From Alphaproteobacteria bacterium (GTDB lineage: Bacteria; Pseudomonadota; Alphaproteobacteria; Rhizobiales; Aestuariivirgaceae): DNA of 64,000 bases. The DNA is taken from assembly GCA_024640405.1 (NCBI GenBank), contig JAHEFB010000014.1, forward strand, positions 1-64,000. Reading direction: 5' to 3'. Every line of letters starts with the position of its first letter. Position 1 is the first letter of the stretch. Below the pieces are notes generated by a model that did not search any database, had not been told where the DNA came from, and saw only the letters and a list, made by a program, of their open reading frames with translations. A program made the translations under genes and the position numbers. Of the stretch, positions 19,134 to 27,409 are shown one piece after another.

Positions 19134-19859
19134 ATGGCAGACCTTAAATACCAATCCCAGGCACCTGCGGGTACGCGGGCGCAAGAGATTGACGAGGGCC
19201 TGCGGTCCTACATGCTTGGCGTCTATAATTATATGGCGCTTGGTGTTGCGGCCACGGCCATAATAACGCTGTTCGTGGCGTCGTCACCTGCTTTGCTGCA
19301 GTTGGCAGTATCGCTCAAGTGGGTGTTCTTTATCGGCATTCTGGGCCTGGGCTTTATGGCACCACGGCTGGTTTTCTCCGGAAACGCTGCCGTCGCGCAT
19401 GGCGCATACTGGGCTTACTGCGCACTATGGGGCATGGGCATCGCGCCGATGGTTGGCCACTATATGGGAGTTGATCCCGGTATGGTTGTCCAGGCATTCG
19501 GCATCGCGGCCGCCACTTTCGGTGCGACCAGCCTGTTTGGTTATGTCACCAAACGCAGCCTGTCCGGTCTTGGAACCTTCTTCATGATCGCAACCATCGG
19601 TATTATTATCGCCATGGTCGTCAACGTGCTGTTTATCGGTTCTGTCGGTTTCAGCCTGGTTGTCTCGATCATCACAGTGTTGCTGTTTGCCGGCATCACT
19701 GCGTATGAAACCCAGTTGATAAAGGAAATGTATGTTGAAGGCGACGGTGCCGCAGCAGCTCGCGGCAAATCGATCTTCGGGGCATTCATGCTGTATGGCA
19801 GCTTTATCACCCTGTTCATCCATATTCTGAACATACTCGGGATCATGAATTCCGACTGA
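19134..19859 (+). CDS. Bax inhibitor-1/YccA family membrane protein
   Basis: A 241-residue protein with a hydrophilic N-terminus of about 30 residues and seven predicted transmembrane helices, ending in a short hydrophilic tail with FIHILNILGI. The family includes YccA, which modulates FtsH, and BsYetJ, a pH-gated calcium leak channel. The precise role here is unknown. The ATG at 19134 is preferred over a TTG two codons upstream because GAGGGAG is well spaced. It is followed by a strong intrinsic terminator, so it is probably monocistronic or the end of the phhB unit. Confidence 0.95.
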   Translation: MADLKYQSQAPAGTRAQEIDEGLRSYMLGVYNYMALGVAATAIITLFVASSPALLQLAVSLKWVFFIGILGLGFMAPRLVFSGNAAVAHGAYWAYCALWGMGIAPMVGHYMGVDPGMVVQAFGIAAATFGATSLFGYVTKRSLSGLGTFFMIATIGIIIAMVVNVLFIGSVGFSLVVSIITVLLFAGITAYETQLIKEMYVEGDGAAAARGKSIFGAFMLYGSFITLFIHILNILGIMNSD

Positions 19860-19888
19860 CGCCGACATTCGGCGCAGGCAGCCAAAAA

Positions 19889-19928
19889 CAAACCCCCGCC
19901 GCGCAATCAGCCCGGCGGGGGTTTTTTA
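19889..19928 (+). terminator. Intrinsic terminator after the Bax-inhibitor-1 gene
   Basis: AACCCCCGCC pairs with GGCGGGGGTT around a loop of about a dozen bases, followed by TTTTTT. The A-rich 5' side also allows use by the convergent DUF2794 gene. Confidence 0.88.
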
Positions 19929-19952
19929 TTCGGATGATAAGGCACGAGCAAA

Positions 19953-20345
19953 TCAGGCGCTGACCAACCTCGGTTTCCTCAGCAGGACTTTCAGAACCTG
20001 GCCCAGATCATGGCCGCGGCGCAGGATCAGGCCGCCAGGTGCGGTGACGGAATATGCGCCCTGTTTGCGGGCCAGCTTGGGGTTCTTTTCGATGCGGAAG
20101 AGCGGTTGTTCCGAACTTCGGCGAAATACGGCAAACACAGCCCGTTCCCTGGTGAAATCCATGGCGTAATCCCGCCATTCTCCGGCTGCTACCTTGCTCC
20201 CATAGAGATTGAGAATTGTTGCAAGTTCTGTTCTGTTGAAAGCTATTTGAGTGTTCTTTTTCGTATACTGGGGCTGCGTGTCATCATTTGCCTGAGGGGT
20301 GGCAAATGCTGCCCCCAGCGCCACAATCTCTGGCTCTTCGCTCAT
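19953..20345 (-). CDS. DUF2794 family protein
   Basis: A 130-residue cytoplasmic protein. After a variable N-terminus of about 30 residues it carries the DUF2794 core: AFNRTELATILNLYG, AAGEWRDYAMDF, AVFAVFRRSSEQPLFRIEK and ARKQGAYSV. The family is restricted to Alphaproteobacteria and has no established function. It is convergent with the Bax-inhibitor-1 gene and shares the terminator region. Its promoter must lie in the 527-base gap before htpG. Confidence 0.9.
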   Translation of the reverse strand: MSEEPEIVALGAAFATPQANDDTQPQYTKKNTQIAFNRTELATILNLYGSKVAAGEWRDYAMDFTRERAVFAVFRRSSEQPLFRIEKNPKLARKQGAYSVTAPGGLILRRGHDLGQVLKVLLRKPRLVSA

Positions 20346-20541
20346 CCCACCTCCGTTTAACTGTTTGTATTAAAGCTGTAATATCTTTGGCGCGATTTCA
20401 AAAACAGTCAAGACCGATTGATAACATAGGGTGCGCAGTGCAAGCCCCGTGTCATGTAAAGATAATGAAACCGCCTAATTTGAGACACAAATAGACCCAA
20501 GAATCGTCAGGAACACGGAACAATATCCACCTGTTGCCTCA
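20346..20541. other. First part of the 527-base DUF2794-htpG gap
   Basis: No gene, repeat or recognisable RNA was seen here. It should contain the promoter of the minus-strand DUF2794 gene and possibly that of the putative plus-strand RNA that follows. Confidence 0.5.
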
Positions 20542-20724
20542 AGGTCCGGCTCCAGATCGTTTCGGATATCTCAGCCCCCCAGCCCCCCGTGGCGAATTCG
20601 GAGTCGGACCTGTTTTTGTTAGTGAGTTCGTGAGTTGTGTATTGAATCGAGCTTTTGAGAGTTCGTTTGTCAGTTCAGGTAAGAAAGTCCGGCGGCGCCT
20701 TGTCAGGGGCCGCTGTTTTCTTTT
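20542..20724 (+). ncRNA. Possible structured small RNA upstream of htpG
   Basis: A non-coding stretch with two terminator-like structures on the plus strand. A 12-bp stem (AGGTCCGGCTCC at 20542-20553 with GGAGTCGGACCT at 20600-20611, one G-U pair) is followed by GTTTTTGTT, and a second hairpin with a T-run ends at 20724. No plus-strand gene lies upstream, so these signals would terminate an independent RNA. I do not recognise it as 4.5S, 6S, tmRNA or RNase P RNA. The alternative is a degenerate repeat. Confidence 0.3.
20692..20724 (+). terminator. Intrinsic-terminator-like hairpin without an upstream gene
   Basis: GCGGCGCCT (20692-20700) pairs with AGGGGCCGC (20705-20713) with one mismatch around TGTC, followed by TGTTTTCTTTT. 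It is oriented on the plus strand. Confidence 0.55.
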
Positions 20725-20747
20725 GTGCGGCAAAAACTTGTGCCGGG

Positions 20748-20777
20748 CTTGATCTGACGTCGCAATATTCCAATATT
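20748..20777 (+). promoter_or_regulatory. Candidate sigma-32 (RpoH) promoter of htpG
   Basis: CTTG at 20748-20751 and CCAATATT at 20770-20777 are separated by 18 bases, resembling the alphaproteobacterial heat-shock consensus (CTTG, 17-18 bases, CYTAT-like). It lies about 95 bases before the htpG start, a sensible position for a chaperone gene. Confidence 0.4.
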
Positions 20778-20872
20778 CTGCTAAACCGAATCAAGATTTT
20801 GCAACTCTGGTCAGATAACCAACCAGAGTTACGACGCAATTGGTCAGTTCAAGCGGGAGGCAATTTCACAAC

Positions 20873-22753
20873 ATGTCCAGCAGCACAGCAGATTCCGGTG
20901 CCAAGCCAAAGGAATTCCAGGCGGAGGTCACCAAACTTTTGCACCTGATGGTGCATTCGGTTTACTCGGAACGAGAGGTTTTCCTGCGCGAGTTGATCTC
21001 CAATGCGTCGGACGCCTGCGACAAGCTTCGCTACGAGGCGATCAAGAATGACAAGCTGATGCAGGCGGGAGGCGATCTTCGTATCACCATCAGCCTGGAC
21101 AAGAAAAACAAGACATTGATCATAGCTGACAGCGGCATTGGCATGGATGCCAGGGAGCTTGCCAGTAACCTGGGAACCATTGCCCGTTCCGGCACTCAAG
21201 CCTTCATGGAACAGATGGAGGGGGCAAAGAAGAAGGGCGAAAAGGATGTAAATCTGATTGGCCAGTTCGGTGTCGGTTTCTACTCCTCATTCATGATCGC
21301 TGAACAGGTGGATGTGGTGTCGCGCAAGGCAGGTGCCAAAAAGGTCAACATCTGGAGTTCGGATGGCACCGGCACCTATACGGTATCCGCCTATGAGGGT
21401 GACGATGCACCGGAACGCGGAACGTCCATCCGGCTGAAACTTCGCAAGGATGCAAAGGAATTCCTCGAAGATGCCCGGCTGCAGTATATCGTGCGGACTT
21501 ATTCCGACCATGTCAGCCATCCGATCTACCTGGGTGATGAGCAGGTAAATTCAGGCAGTGCAATCTGGGCGCGCTCCAAGGCGGATGTTACAGAAGATCA
21601 GCACCGGGAATTTTTTGGACATGTTGCCGGTGTCATTGGCGACCCGGCGATGACAATCCACTACCGCGCCGAGGGCCGTAACGAGTACTCGGTCTTGCTG
21701 TATGTGCCCGGCGAAAAGCCGTTTGACCTGTTTGATCCCGAGCGCAAGGGCAAGCAAAAACTGTACGTGCGGCGGGTGTTCATCACCGACGAAGCGGAGA
21801 TGCTACCGTCTTATCTGAGATTTGTGCGCGGTGTGATTGACAGCGAAGACATGCCTTTGAACATTTCCCGCGAAATGCTTCAGGATAACCCGACAGTTCA
21901 TACTATCCGGAAGGCTGTCACAAAGCGGGTTCTCAGCGAACTCAAGAAATGCGCAGACAAGAAACCGGATGTGTTCAGCAATATCTGGGCAGCGTTTGGA
22001 CCGGTTATCAAGGAGGGCCTCTACGAAGACATGGAGCGCCGCGACCAGCTCTATGACGTCTGCCGGTTCCGCTCGACAACCAGCGAGGGCAAGGAAACGG
22101 TGGTTCTTGCCGATTATGTTTCGCGGATGAAGGAAAACCAGACCGGCATCTACTACCTCACCGGGGAGGATGCCGCGAAAGCAGAGGTCAGCCCACAGCT
22201 TGAAGGTTACAAGGCGCGTGGCATAGAGGTCTTGCTGCTGACCGATCCGGTTGATGCGTTCTGGGTGCGGACTTCGCTGGGGTATGACGGAAAGCCGTTC
22301 AAGTCGGTGACCCAGGGCAACACGGACCTGGATCAAATTCCCGAGGAAGAAAACAGGGACAAGAAGGATCAGGGTGATGAGGCAGCTACGGCCGGTCTCA
22401 TAGCGGCGCTGAAGACGGCGCTGGGTGATGCGGTGCAGGATGTCGCAAAGTCCAATCGCCTGACGTCATCGCCTGTGTGTATTGTAGCAGGCAATCAGGG
22501 TTTTGACCGGACGCTGGAAAAATACCTGGCGCGCCAGGAAGGCAAGACGTCAATTTCAGCCCCTGTTCTGGAGATCAACCCGGACCATGCGCTGATTGCC
22601 AAGCTTGCTGAACGCGCCGGCAAGGGCGAAGATATGGGTGAGGCAGCCAGATTGCTGCTCGATCAGGCGGTTATTCTGGAGGGAGAAGTGCCGGCAGATG
22701 CAACCGGGTTTGCGGAGCGGCTGTCGAAACTGATGCAGCAGGTATATGACTGA
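20873..22753 (+). CDS. htpG: Molecular chaperone HtpG (Hsp90)
   Basis: The cytoplasmic Hsp90 homodimer, which remodels client proteins with ATP. The 626 residues are the normal HtpG length. The GHKL ATPase motifs are in place: LISNASDACDKLRYEA, ADSGIGM and IGQFGVGFYSSF. The middle-domain arginine region (ISREMLQDNPTV) is also intact. The ATG at 20873 is chosen for its GCGGGAGG ribosome binding site; the frame is open 11 codons further upstream. A heat-shock promoter-like sequence lies upstream. Confidence 0.98.
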   Translation: MSSSTADSGAKPKEFQAEVTKLLHLMVHSVYSEREVFLRELISNASDACDKLRYEAIKNDKLMQAGGDLRITISLDKKNKTLIIADSGIGMDARELASNLGTIARSGTQAFMEQMEGAKKKGEKDVNLIGQFGVGFYSSFMIAEQVDVVSRKAGAKKVNIWSSDGTGTYTVSAYEGDDAPERGTSIRLKLRKDAKEFLEDARLQYIVRTYSDHVSHPIYLGDEQVNSGSAIWARSKADVTEDQHREFFGHVAGVIGDPAMTIHYRAEGRNEYSVLLYVPGEKPFDLFDPERKGKQKLYVRRVFITDEAEMLPSYLRFVRGVIDSEDMPLNISREMLQDNPTVHTIRKAVTKRVLSELKKCADKKPDVFSNIWAAFGPVIKEGLYEDMERRDQLYDVCRFRSTTSEGKETVVLADYVSRMKENQTGIYYLTGEDAAKAEVSPQLEGYKARGIEVLLLTDPVDAFWVRTSLGYDGKPFKSVTQGNTDLDQIPEEENRDKKDQGDEAATAGLIAALKTALGDAVQDVAKSNRLTSSPVCIVAGNQGFDRTLEKYLARQEGKTSISAPVLEINPDHALIAKLAERAGKGEDMGEAARLLLDQAVILEGEVPADATGFAERLSKLMQQVYD

Positions 22754-22858
22754 TGTTGCTTCATGAAATCACCACGTACCTGTCGCGGACCGGTTGAAAG
22801 ACCGAAGATATTGCGGGGCTAGTTTCTTTGGTATTGTTTCACTACAGGACCTAGACCA

Positions 22859-24439
22859 ATGTCTTTCAGGATCGACCATATCTCCCTCAACCGCCGTGAT
22901 CTGCTCCGCACGACAGCAGCGGCATCTGCGAGCCTGTTTGCGGGCGGGCTGCCCACACCCTCCATCAGCCGGGCAGCAGACAGGCCGGTTATAAGTCACG
23001 GCCTGCAATCGGGCGATGTTACCGGATCATCTGGCGTCGTCTGGGCGCGCGCCGACAGACCTGCGCGAATGATGGTGGAATGGTCGACAACAGAGAGTTT
23101 TGCCGAGTCTACTACGGTTCAACCTCTCGACCTGACCGGTGTTTCCGACTTTGCCGGCAAATTGCCGCTGGTGGATTTGCCGTCTGACCAGGACATCTTC
23201 TACAAGGTTGAATTGCTTGACCTGGCCGACTTCTCCACCAGGGGAGAAGCGATGGTCGGCAAATTCCGGACCGCGCCGATGAACAAGCGTGACATTTCCT
23301 TTGTCTGGTCTGGCGATACCGCCGGCCAGGGCTGGGGCATTGATCTGGATCGCGGCGGCATGAAGACGTATCGCACGATGGCGGGCCATACGCCTGATTT
23401 CTTCATCCACTCCGGCGATACCATCTATGCCGACGGACCGGTTGCGGCGGAAAAGGAAATGCCTGGCGGGGGCATCTGGAAATCGGTCACCATCGAGGAA
23501 AAAGCCAAAGTGGCCGAAACCCTCAGGGAGTTTCGCGGACAGTACAAGTACAACCTGATGGACGAGCATGTACGGGCCTTCAATGCGGAAGTCCCAATGT
23601 ATGTGCAGTGGGATGACCATGAGGTGACCAACAACTGGTATCCCGGCGAATTGCTGATGTCCGATGACCGCTACAAGGTGAAGTCGTCCTCTTTGCTGGC
23701 GGCCCGGGCTACCCGGGCGTTTCACGAGATGAACCCGATCTCGGTTAACCCACATGAACCCTATCGCGTGTATCGCAAAATTTCCTATGGTCCGGTGCTG
23801 GACATCTTCATGATCGATATGCGCACCTACAGGGGCAGGAACTCGAAGAATGATCAGGCTGAACGCTCTGCGGATACCAGCTTCCTGGGCCGGGAACAGC
23901 TTGACTGGCTGAAGCGGGAAATGCTGGCCTCCAAAGCGACCTGGAAGGTCGTCGCATCTGACATGCCGATCGGGCTGGTTGTCGGTGACGGTGAAAATTA
24001 CGACAACGGTGCCAATGGTGACGGGCCGGTGCGTGGCCGTGAATTTGATATTGCCGAAGTGCTCTCCTTCATCAAGGCGAATGAGATCCAGAACACTGTG
24101 TGGCTGACGGCGGATGTGCATTATACCGCTGCGCATTATTACGATCCGAACAAGGCGCAGTTTCAGGATTTTGCCCCGTTCTGGGAATTCGTCTCCGGCC
24201 CGCTGCATGCCGGCAGTTTCGGTCCAAACAAGCTGGACAATACATTTGGACCGGAAGTGAAATACGTCAAGGCACCGGCTGAAGGCCAGATAAACCTGCC
24301 GCCGTCATTCGGCCTGCAGTTTTTCGGCCACGTCAAGATTGACGGCAAGTCGGAAGTCATGACGGTGACATTGCGCGATGCGGACGATGCATCACTTTGG
24401 TCTGTCGACCTGCAACCACGCAGGTCGAAAGCTAACTGA
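22859..24439 (+). CDS. phoD: PhoD-family alkaline phosphatase/phosphodiesterase, Tat-exported
   Basis: A 526-residue exported phosphoesterase. The N-terminus NRRDLLRTTAAASASLF is a twin-arginine signal (Arg12-Arg13). The PhoD N-terminal beta domain (SGLQSGDVTGSSGVVWARADRP-like region) and the catalytic domain follow, with WSGDTAGQGWG, HSGDTIYADGP, WDDHEVTNNW, MIDMRTYRG and TADVHYTAAH supplying the calcium/iron ligands. PhoD releases phosphate from mono- and diesters, often under phosphate limitation. I did not identify a Pho box. It ends at a hairpin shared with the convergent asd gene. Confidence 0.94.
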   Translation: MSFRIDHISLNRRDLLRTTAAASASLFAGGLPTPSISRAADRPVISHGLQSGDVTGSSGVVWARADRPARMMVEWSTTESFAESTTVQPLDLTGVSDFAGKLPLVDLPSDQDIFYKVELLDLADFSTRGEAMVGKFRTAPMNKRDISFVWSGDTAGQGWGIDLDRGGMKTYRTMAGHTPDFFIHSGDTIYADGPVAAEKEMPGGGIWKSVTIEEKAKVAETLREFRGQYKYNLMDEHVRAFNAEVPMYVQWDDHEVTNNWYPGELLMSDDRYKVKSSSLLAARATRAFHEMNPISVNPHEPYRVYRKISYGPVLDIFMIDMRTYRGRNSKNDQAERSADTSFLGREQLDWLKREMLASKATWKVVASDMPIGLVVGDGENYDNGANGDGPVRGREFDIAEVLSFIKANEIQNTVWLTADVHYTAAHYYDPNKAQFQDFAPFWEFVSGPLHAGSFGPNKLDNTFGPEVKYVKAPAEGQINLPPSFGLQFFGHVKIDGKSEVMTVTLRDADDASLWSVDLQPRRSKAN

Positions 24440-24442
24440 TGT

Positions 24443-24476
24443 CAGCAGGCCCCGGGCCTGTGCCTGGGGTCTGCTG
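24443..24476. terminator. Hairpin between convergent phoD and asd
   Basis: CAGCAGGCCCC pairs with GGGGTCTGCTG, extended by three further pairs (14-bp stem with two G-T pairs), and the loop is CCTGTG. It sits exactly in the 45-base convergent gap and probably serves both genes, although neither side has a strong T-run. Confidence 0.6.
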
Positions 24477-24484
24477 CATGATCA

Positions 24485-25525
24485 TCAAGCCGCCTTTTGC
24501 TGCATGAGGCCGCGATTTACCAGTGTTTCGGCAATCTGGACCGTGTTCAGCGCGGCGCCCTTGCGGAGATTGTCTGAAACGCACCACAGGTTGAGGCCGT
24601 TGTCGATGGTGGCGTCTTCGCGGATGCGCGAGACGAATGTCGCATAGTCGCCGACGCATTCAACCGGCGTCACGTAACCGCCGTCCTCGCGCTTGTCGAC
24701 CACCAGCAGACCGGGTGCTTCGCGCAGGATGCTGCGCGCTTCATCGGCGCTGATTTCGCGTTCAAATTCAATATTGACGGCCTCGGAATGGCCTACGAAC
24801 ACCGGTACGCGGACACAGGTTGCCGTCAGCTTGATTTTCGGGTCGAGTATCTTCTTGGTCTCGGCCACCATCTTCCACTCTTCCTTGGTCTCACCGGAGT
24901 CCATAAACACATCGATGTGCGGAATGACGTTGAAGGCAATCTGCTTGGTGAATTTTTCAGGTGTCGGCGCATCGGTGACGAAAATGCCCTTGGTCTGGGT
25001 CCACAGTTCGTCCATGGCGGCCTTGCCGGCACCGGAAACGGACTGGTAGGTCGAAACCACGACGCGTTTGATCTTCGCAGCATCATGCAGCGGCTTCAGG
25101 GCAACCACCAGCTGGGCAGTCGAGCAGTTCGGATTGGCAATGATGTTCTTGCGGTCATTTCGGGCCATGTACTCTTCGAGCACATGCGCATTGACTTCCG
25201 GTACGATCAGCGGAACCTCTGCGTCATAGCGAAAGGCAGACGAGTTATCGATGACGATCGGGCCCATCCTGCCGATTTTGGGCGACCACAGCTTCGACGT
25301 CTCTCCACCAGCCGACATCAGAACGAAATCAACGCTTGAGAAATCAAAGGTTTCAAGGTCCTGGCATTTCAAGATCTTGTCGCCAAACGATACCTCTCGT
25401 CCGACGGAACGGCGCGACGCAATGGCGTGTACTTTCGCAACCGGGAATTCGCGTTCGGCCAGTATGTTCATCATTTCCATGCCAACATTGCCGGTGGCAC
25501 CAACGATAGCGATATTGTAGCTCAT
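24485..25525 (-). CDS. asd: Aspartate-semialdehyde dehydrogenase
   Basis: Reduces aspartyl phosphate to aspartate semialdehyde, the branch point to lysine/DAP, threonine and methionine. It has 346 residues with N-terminal VGATGNVGMEM for NADP binding and the catalytic Cys134 in NPNCSTAQLV. The FVGHSEAVNIEFE region with the active-site histidine is also intact. It lies downstream of leuB on the same strand after a gap of about 320 bases, a common alphaproteobacterial order. Confidence 0.97.
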   Translation of the reverse strand: MSYNIAIVGATGNVGMEMMNILAEREFPVAKVHAIASRRSVGREVSFGDKILKCQDLETFDFSSVDFVLMSAGGETSKLWSPKIGRMGPIVIDNSSAFRYDAEVPLIVPEVNAHVLEEYMARNDRKNIIANPNCSTAQLVVALKPLHDAAKIKRVVVSTYQSVSGAGKAAMDELWTQTKGIFVTDAPTPEKFTKQIAFNVIPHIDVFMDSGETKEEWKMVAETKKILDPKIKLTATCVRVPVFVGHSEAVNIEFEREISADEARSILREAPGLLVVDKREDGGYVTPVECVGDYATFVSRIREDATIDNGLNLWCVSDNLRKGAALNTVQIAETLVNRGLMQQKAA

Positions 25526-25842
25526 CTGAACTTGTCTCCAGGGTGACCGTATTCCCGCCTCATGGCTTGAGAGGCCTTTTCGGGTCTTGGCTTCCGGCGC
25601 AATCTCCCACGGGAGAAAAGGCCGGGAGCAAGCGCAAGTTTATTTCGTGGTTTTGACGGTTTTCGATTCGACTGTTTTGGTCAAGCCAGCCGTCATCATA
25701 CCGCCAGTGATGGCAGTTGGGATGAAGAATGTTCTAGCCGGCCCGTGCATTGTCAGATCCATTCCTTGCGCAGTGTCCTTTAGGGACGGTGAGGCTTGTA
25801 GCAGTTTTGGCTTAACAGTCAATGATGTGCGTGGTTTTTCAC
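25526..25842. other. 317-base gap between leuB and asd
   Basis: I see no convincing gene. A minus-strand frame at 25640-25822 would begin with TTG without a ribosome binding site. The region holds scattered short inverted repeats (for example CTCCCACGGGAG near 25603) but nothing I can name. The asd promoter should be here. Confidence 0.5.
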
Positions 25843-26952
25843 CTACGCCAGCGCGTCGAGTTCAGCCAGGATGGCGTCTCCCATCTCAGTGGTGCCCACC
25901 TGCTTCATGCCCTCCTGCATGATGTCGCCGGTGCGCAGGCCCTTGTCGAGTGTTGCCGCAATGGCGGTTTCAACTTTGCCGGCCCAGTCGCCCATGCCCA
26001 GCGAGTAGCGCAGGCACATGGCAAATGAAGCGATCATTGCAATCGGATTTGCCAGACCCTGACCGGCAATATCGGGCGCAGACCCGTGCACCGGCTCGTA
26101 AAGCGCCTTGCGCAAACCGGTCTTGTCATCGACAGCGCCGAGCGAAGCCGACGGCAACATGCCGAGGGAACCGGTGAGCATGGCAGCCACGTCCGACAGG
26201 ATATCGCCAAACAGATTGTCGGTGAGAATGACGTCGAACTGCTTCGGGGTTCGCACCAGTTGCATTGCACCGGCATCGGCCAGCATATGAGACAGGCTCA
26301 CATCCTCAAAACCGTCCTTGTGGGTCTGTGTGACAACCTCGTTCCATAACACACCGGACTTCATGACATTGCGTTTTTCCATGGAGCACACCTGCTTGTT
26401 GCGGGTGCGGGCAAGCTCGAAGGCAACACGCGAGATGCGGTCGATCTCGTAGCTTTCGTAAACCTGCGTGTCGACGGCGCGCTTCTGGCCATTTCCCAGT
26501 TCGGTGATTTCCTTGGGCTCACCAAAATAGACACCGCCGGTGAGTTCGCGCAGAATGAGAATGTCGAGGCCTTCGACCAGCTCTTTCTTCAGCGACGATG
26601 CGTCCGCCAGCGCAGGATAGACGATTGCCGGGCGAAGATTTGCATACAGTGCAAGGTCTTTGCGCAGCCGCAAGAGGCCTGCCTCGGGGCGTTTGTCATA
26701 AGGCACGCTGTCCCATTTGGAGCCACCCACGGCACCAAAAATTATGGCGTCGGCTGCCATGGCCTTTTCCATATCGGCATCGGAGATGCTTTCTCCATGG
26801 GCATCATAGGCTGCGCCGCCGACCAGGCCTTCGTCCAGTTCAAACGAGGCAATGTTGTTGTCCTGGAACCACTGAATGACGCGGCGAACCTCGCCCATTA
26901 CCTCTGGGCCAATGCCGTCACCTGGAAGGAGAAAAAGTTTGTGGGTCGCCAT
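25843..26952 (-). CDS. leuB: 3-isopropylmalate dehydrogenase
   Basis: Oxidises and decarboxylates 3-isopropylmalate to 2-oxoisocaproate in leucine synthesis. The start at 26950-26952 gives [18 protein letters not shown] and 369 residues, the normal length. The upstream extension of the frame is discarded. Characteristic segments are VGGSKWD, the arginines of [22 protein letters not shown] and the Mg/NAD motif [12 protein letters not shown]. leuD and leuC lie further upstream on the same strand but are interrupted by other genes, so the leu genes are not one operon. Confidence 0.97.
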   Translation of the reverse strand: MATHKLFLLPGDGIGPEVMGEVRRVIQWFQDNNIASFELDEGLVGGAAYDAHGESISDADMEKAMAADAIIFGAVGGSKWDSVPYDKRPEAGLLRLRKDLALYANLRPAIVYPALADASSLKKELVEGLDILILRELTGGVYFGEPKEITELGNGQKRAVDTQVYESYEIDRISRVAFELARTRNKQVCSMEKRNVMKSGVLWNEVVTQTHKDGFEDVSLSHMLADAGAMQLVRTPKQFDVILTDNLFGDILSDVAAMLTGSLGMLPSASLGAVDDKTGLRKALYEPVHGSAPDIAGQGLANPIAMIASFAMCLRYSLGMGDWAGKVETAIAATLDKGLRTGDIMQEGMKQVGTTEMGDAILAELDALA

Positions 26953-27037
26953 GTTGGTTTCTGCCTTTGAGTAGGGGATTGGGTGTTGGCGATTGGGTAC
27001 TGTGTGATGAGGGGCTTGGCAAGAGGTTATGGGTCTT

Positions 27038-27233
27038 ATTTCGCTCACGCCAGCAGCCTTGCGGCTGCGCTCCGCGGGGGCGCACTTGGTGCGGCGCGCA
27101 GTCGCGCTTGCCTCAGCACTGACGTGCTTCGGATTGGTTTATTCCGCTCACGCAGGCAGCCTTGCGGCTGCGCTCCGCGGGGGCATGCTTCGCATGACGG
27201 CCAGTCGGCCTTGCCTCAGCACTTCGTGCTTCG
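27038..27233. repeat. Two tandem ~95-bp repeats (period 103) rich in small hairpins
   Basis: Copy one starts at 27038 and copy two at 27141. Both read CGCTCACGC, then GCAGCCTTGCGGCTGC and CTCCGCGGGGGC, and end in TTGCCTCAGCAC...GTGCTTCGG. The inner part diverges more. Each copy contains several short hairpins with TTCG-like or CTTG loops. No open frame is conserved between the two copies. It lies just upstream of the leuB start. Confidence 0.85.
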
Positions 27234-27269
27234 GTTTGGAGTTCATCACTAAGCTTGTTCAGGGTCGGA

Positions 27270-27400
27270 GAACGGCCTGAGCGAAGCGAAGACAGCTGTT
27301 CGACCAGATAAATGAACGGCCTGAGCGAAGCGAAGAAAGCTGTTCGACCAGACAAATGAACGGCCTTCCGAAGGCGGACATGCTGTTCGACCAAATAGAA
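27270..27400. repeat. Three tandem 44-bp repeats
   Basis: Copies start at 27270, 27314 and 27358. The first two differ at two positions. The third shares both ends (GAACGGCCT and GCTGTTCGACCA) but has a changed middle. The units are directly adjacent with no spacer, which excludes a CRISPR array. They end about 10 bases before the stop codon of the transglycosylase gene. Confidence 0.88.
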
Positions 27401-27409
27401 GACCCTAAA

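Noticed and set aside
20539..20733. 64-residue minus-strand frame in the htpG upstream gap.
   Set aside because: It has low-complexity basic composition, overlaps the palindromic structures and lacks start signals. The region is better explained as non-coding.
23027..24208. 393-residue antisense frame opposite phoD.
   Set aside because: PhoD on the plus strand has all catalytic motifs. The antisense frame is an effect of codon bias.
25640..25822. 60-residue minus-strand frame between leuB and asd.
   Set aside because: It starts with TTG, lacks a ribosome binding site and resembles nothing I recognise. The composition is not clearly coding.
27270..27400. Possible CRISPR array.
   Set aside because: The repeats are directly adjacent without spacers, there are only three, and no cas gene is present.
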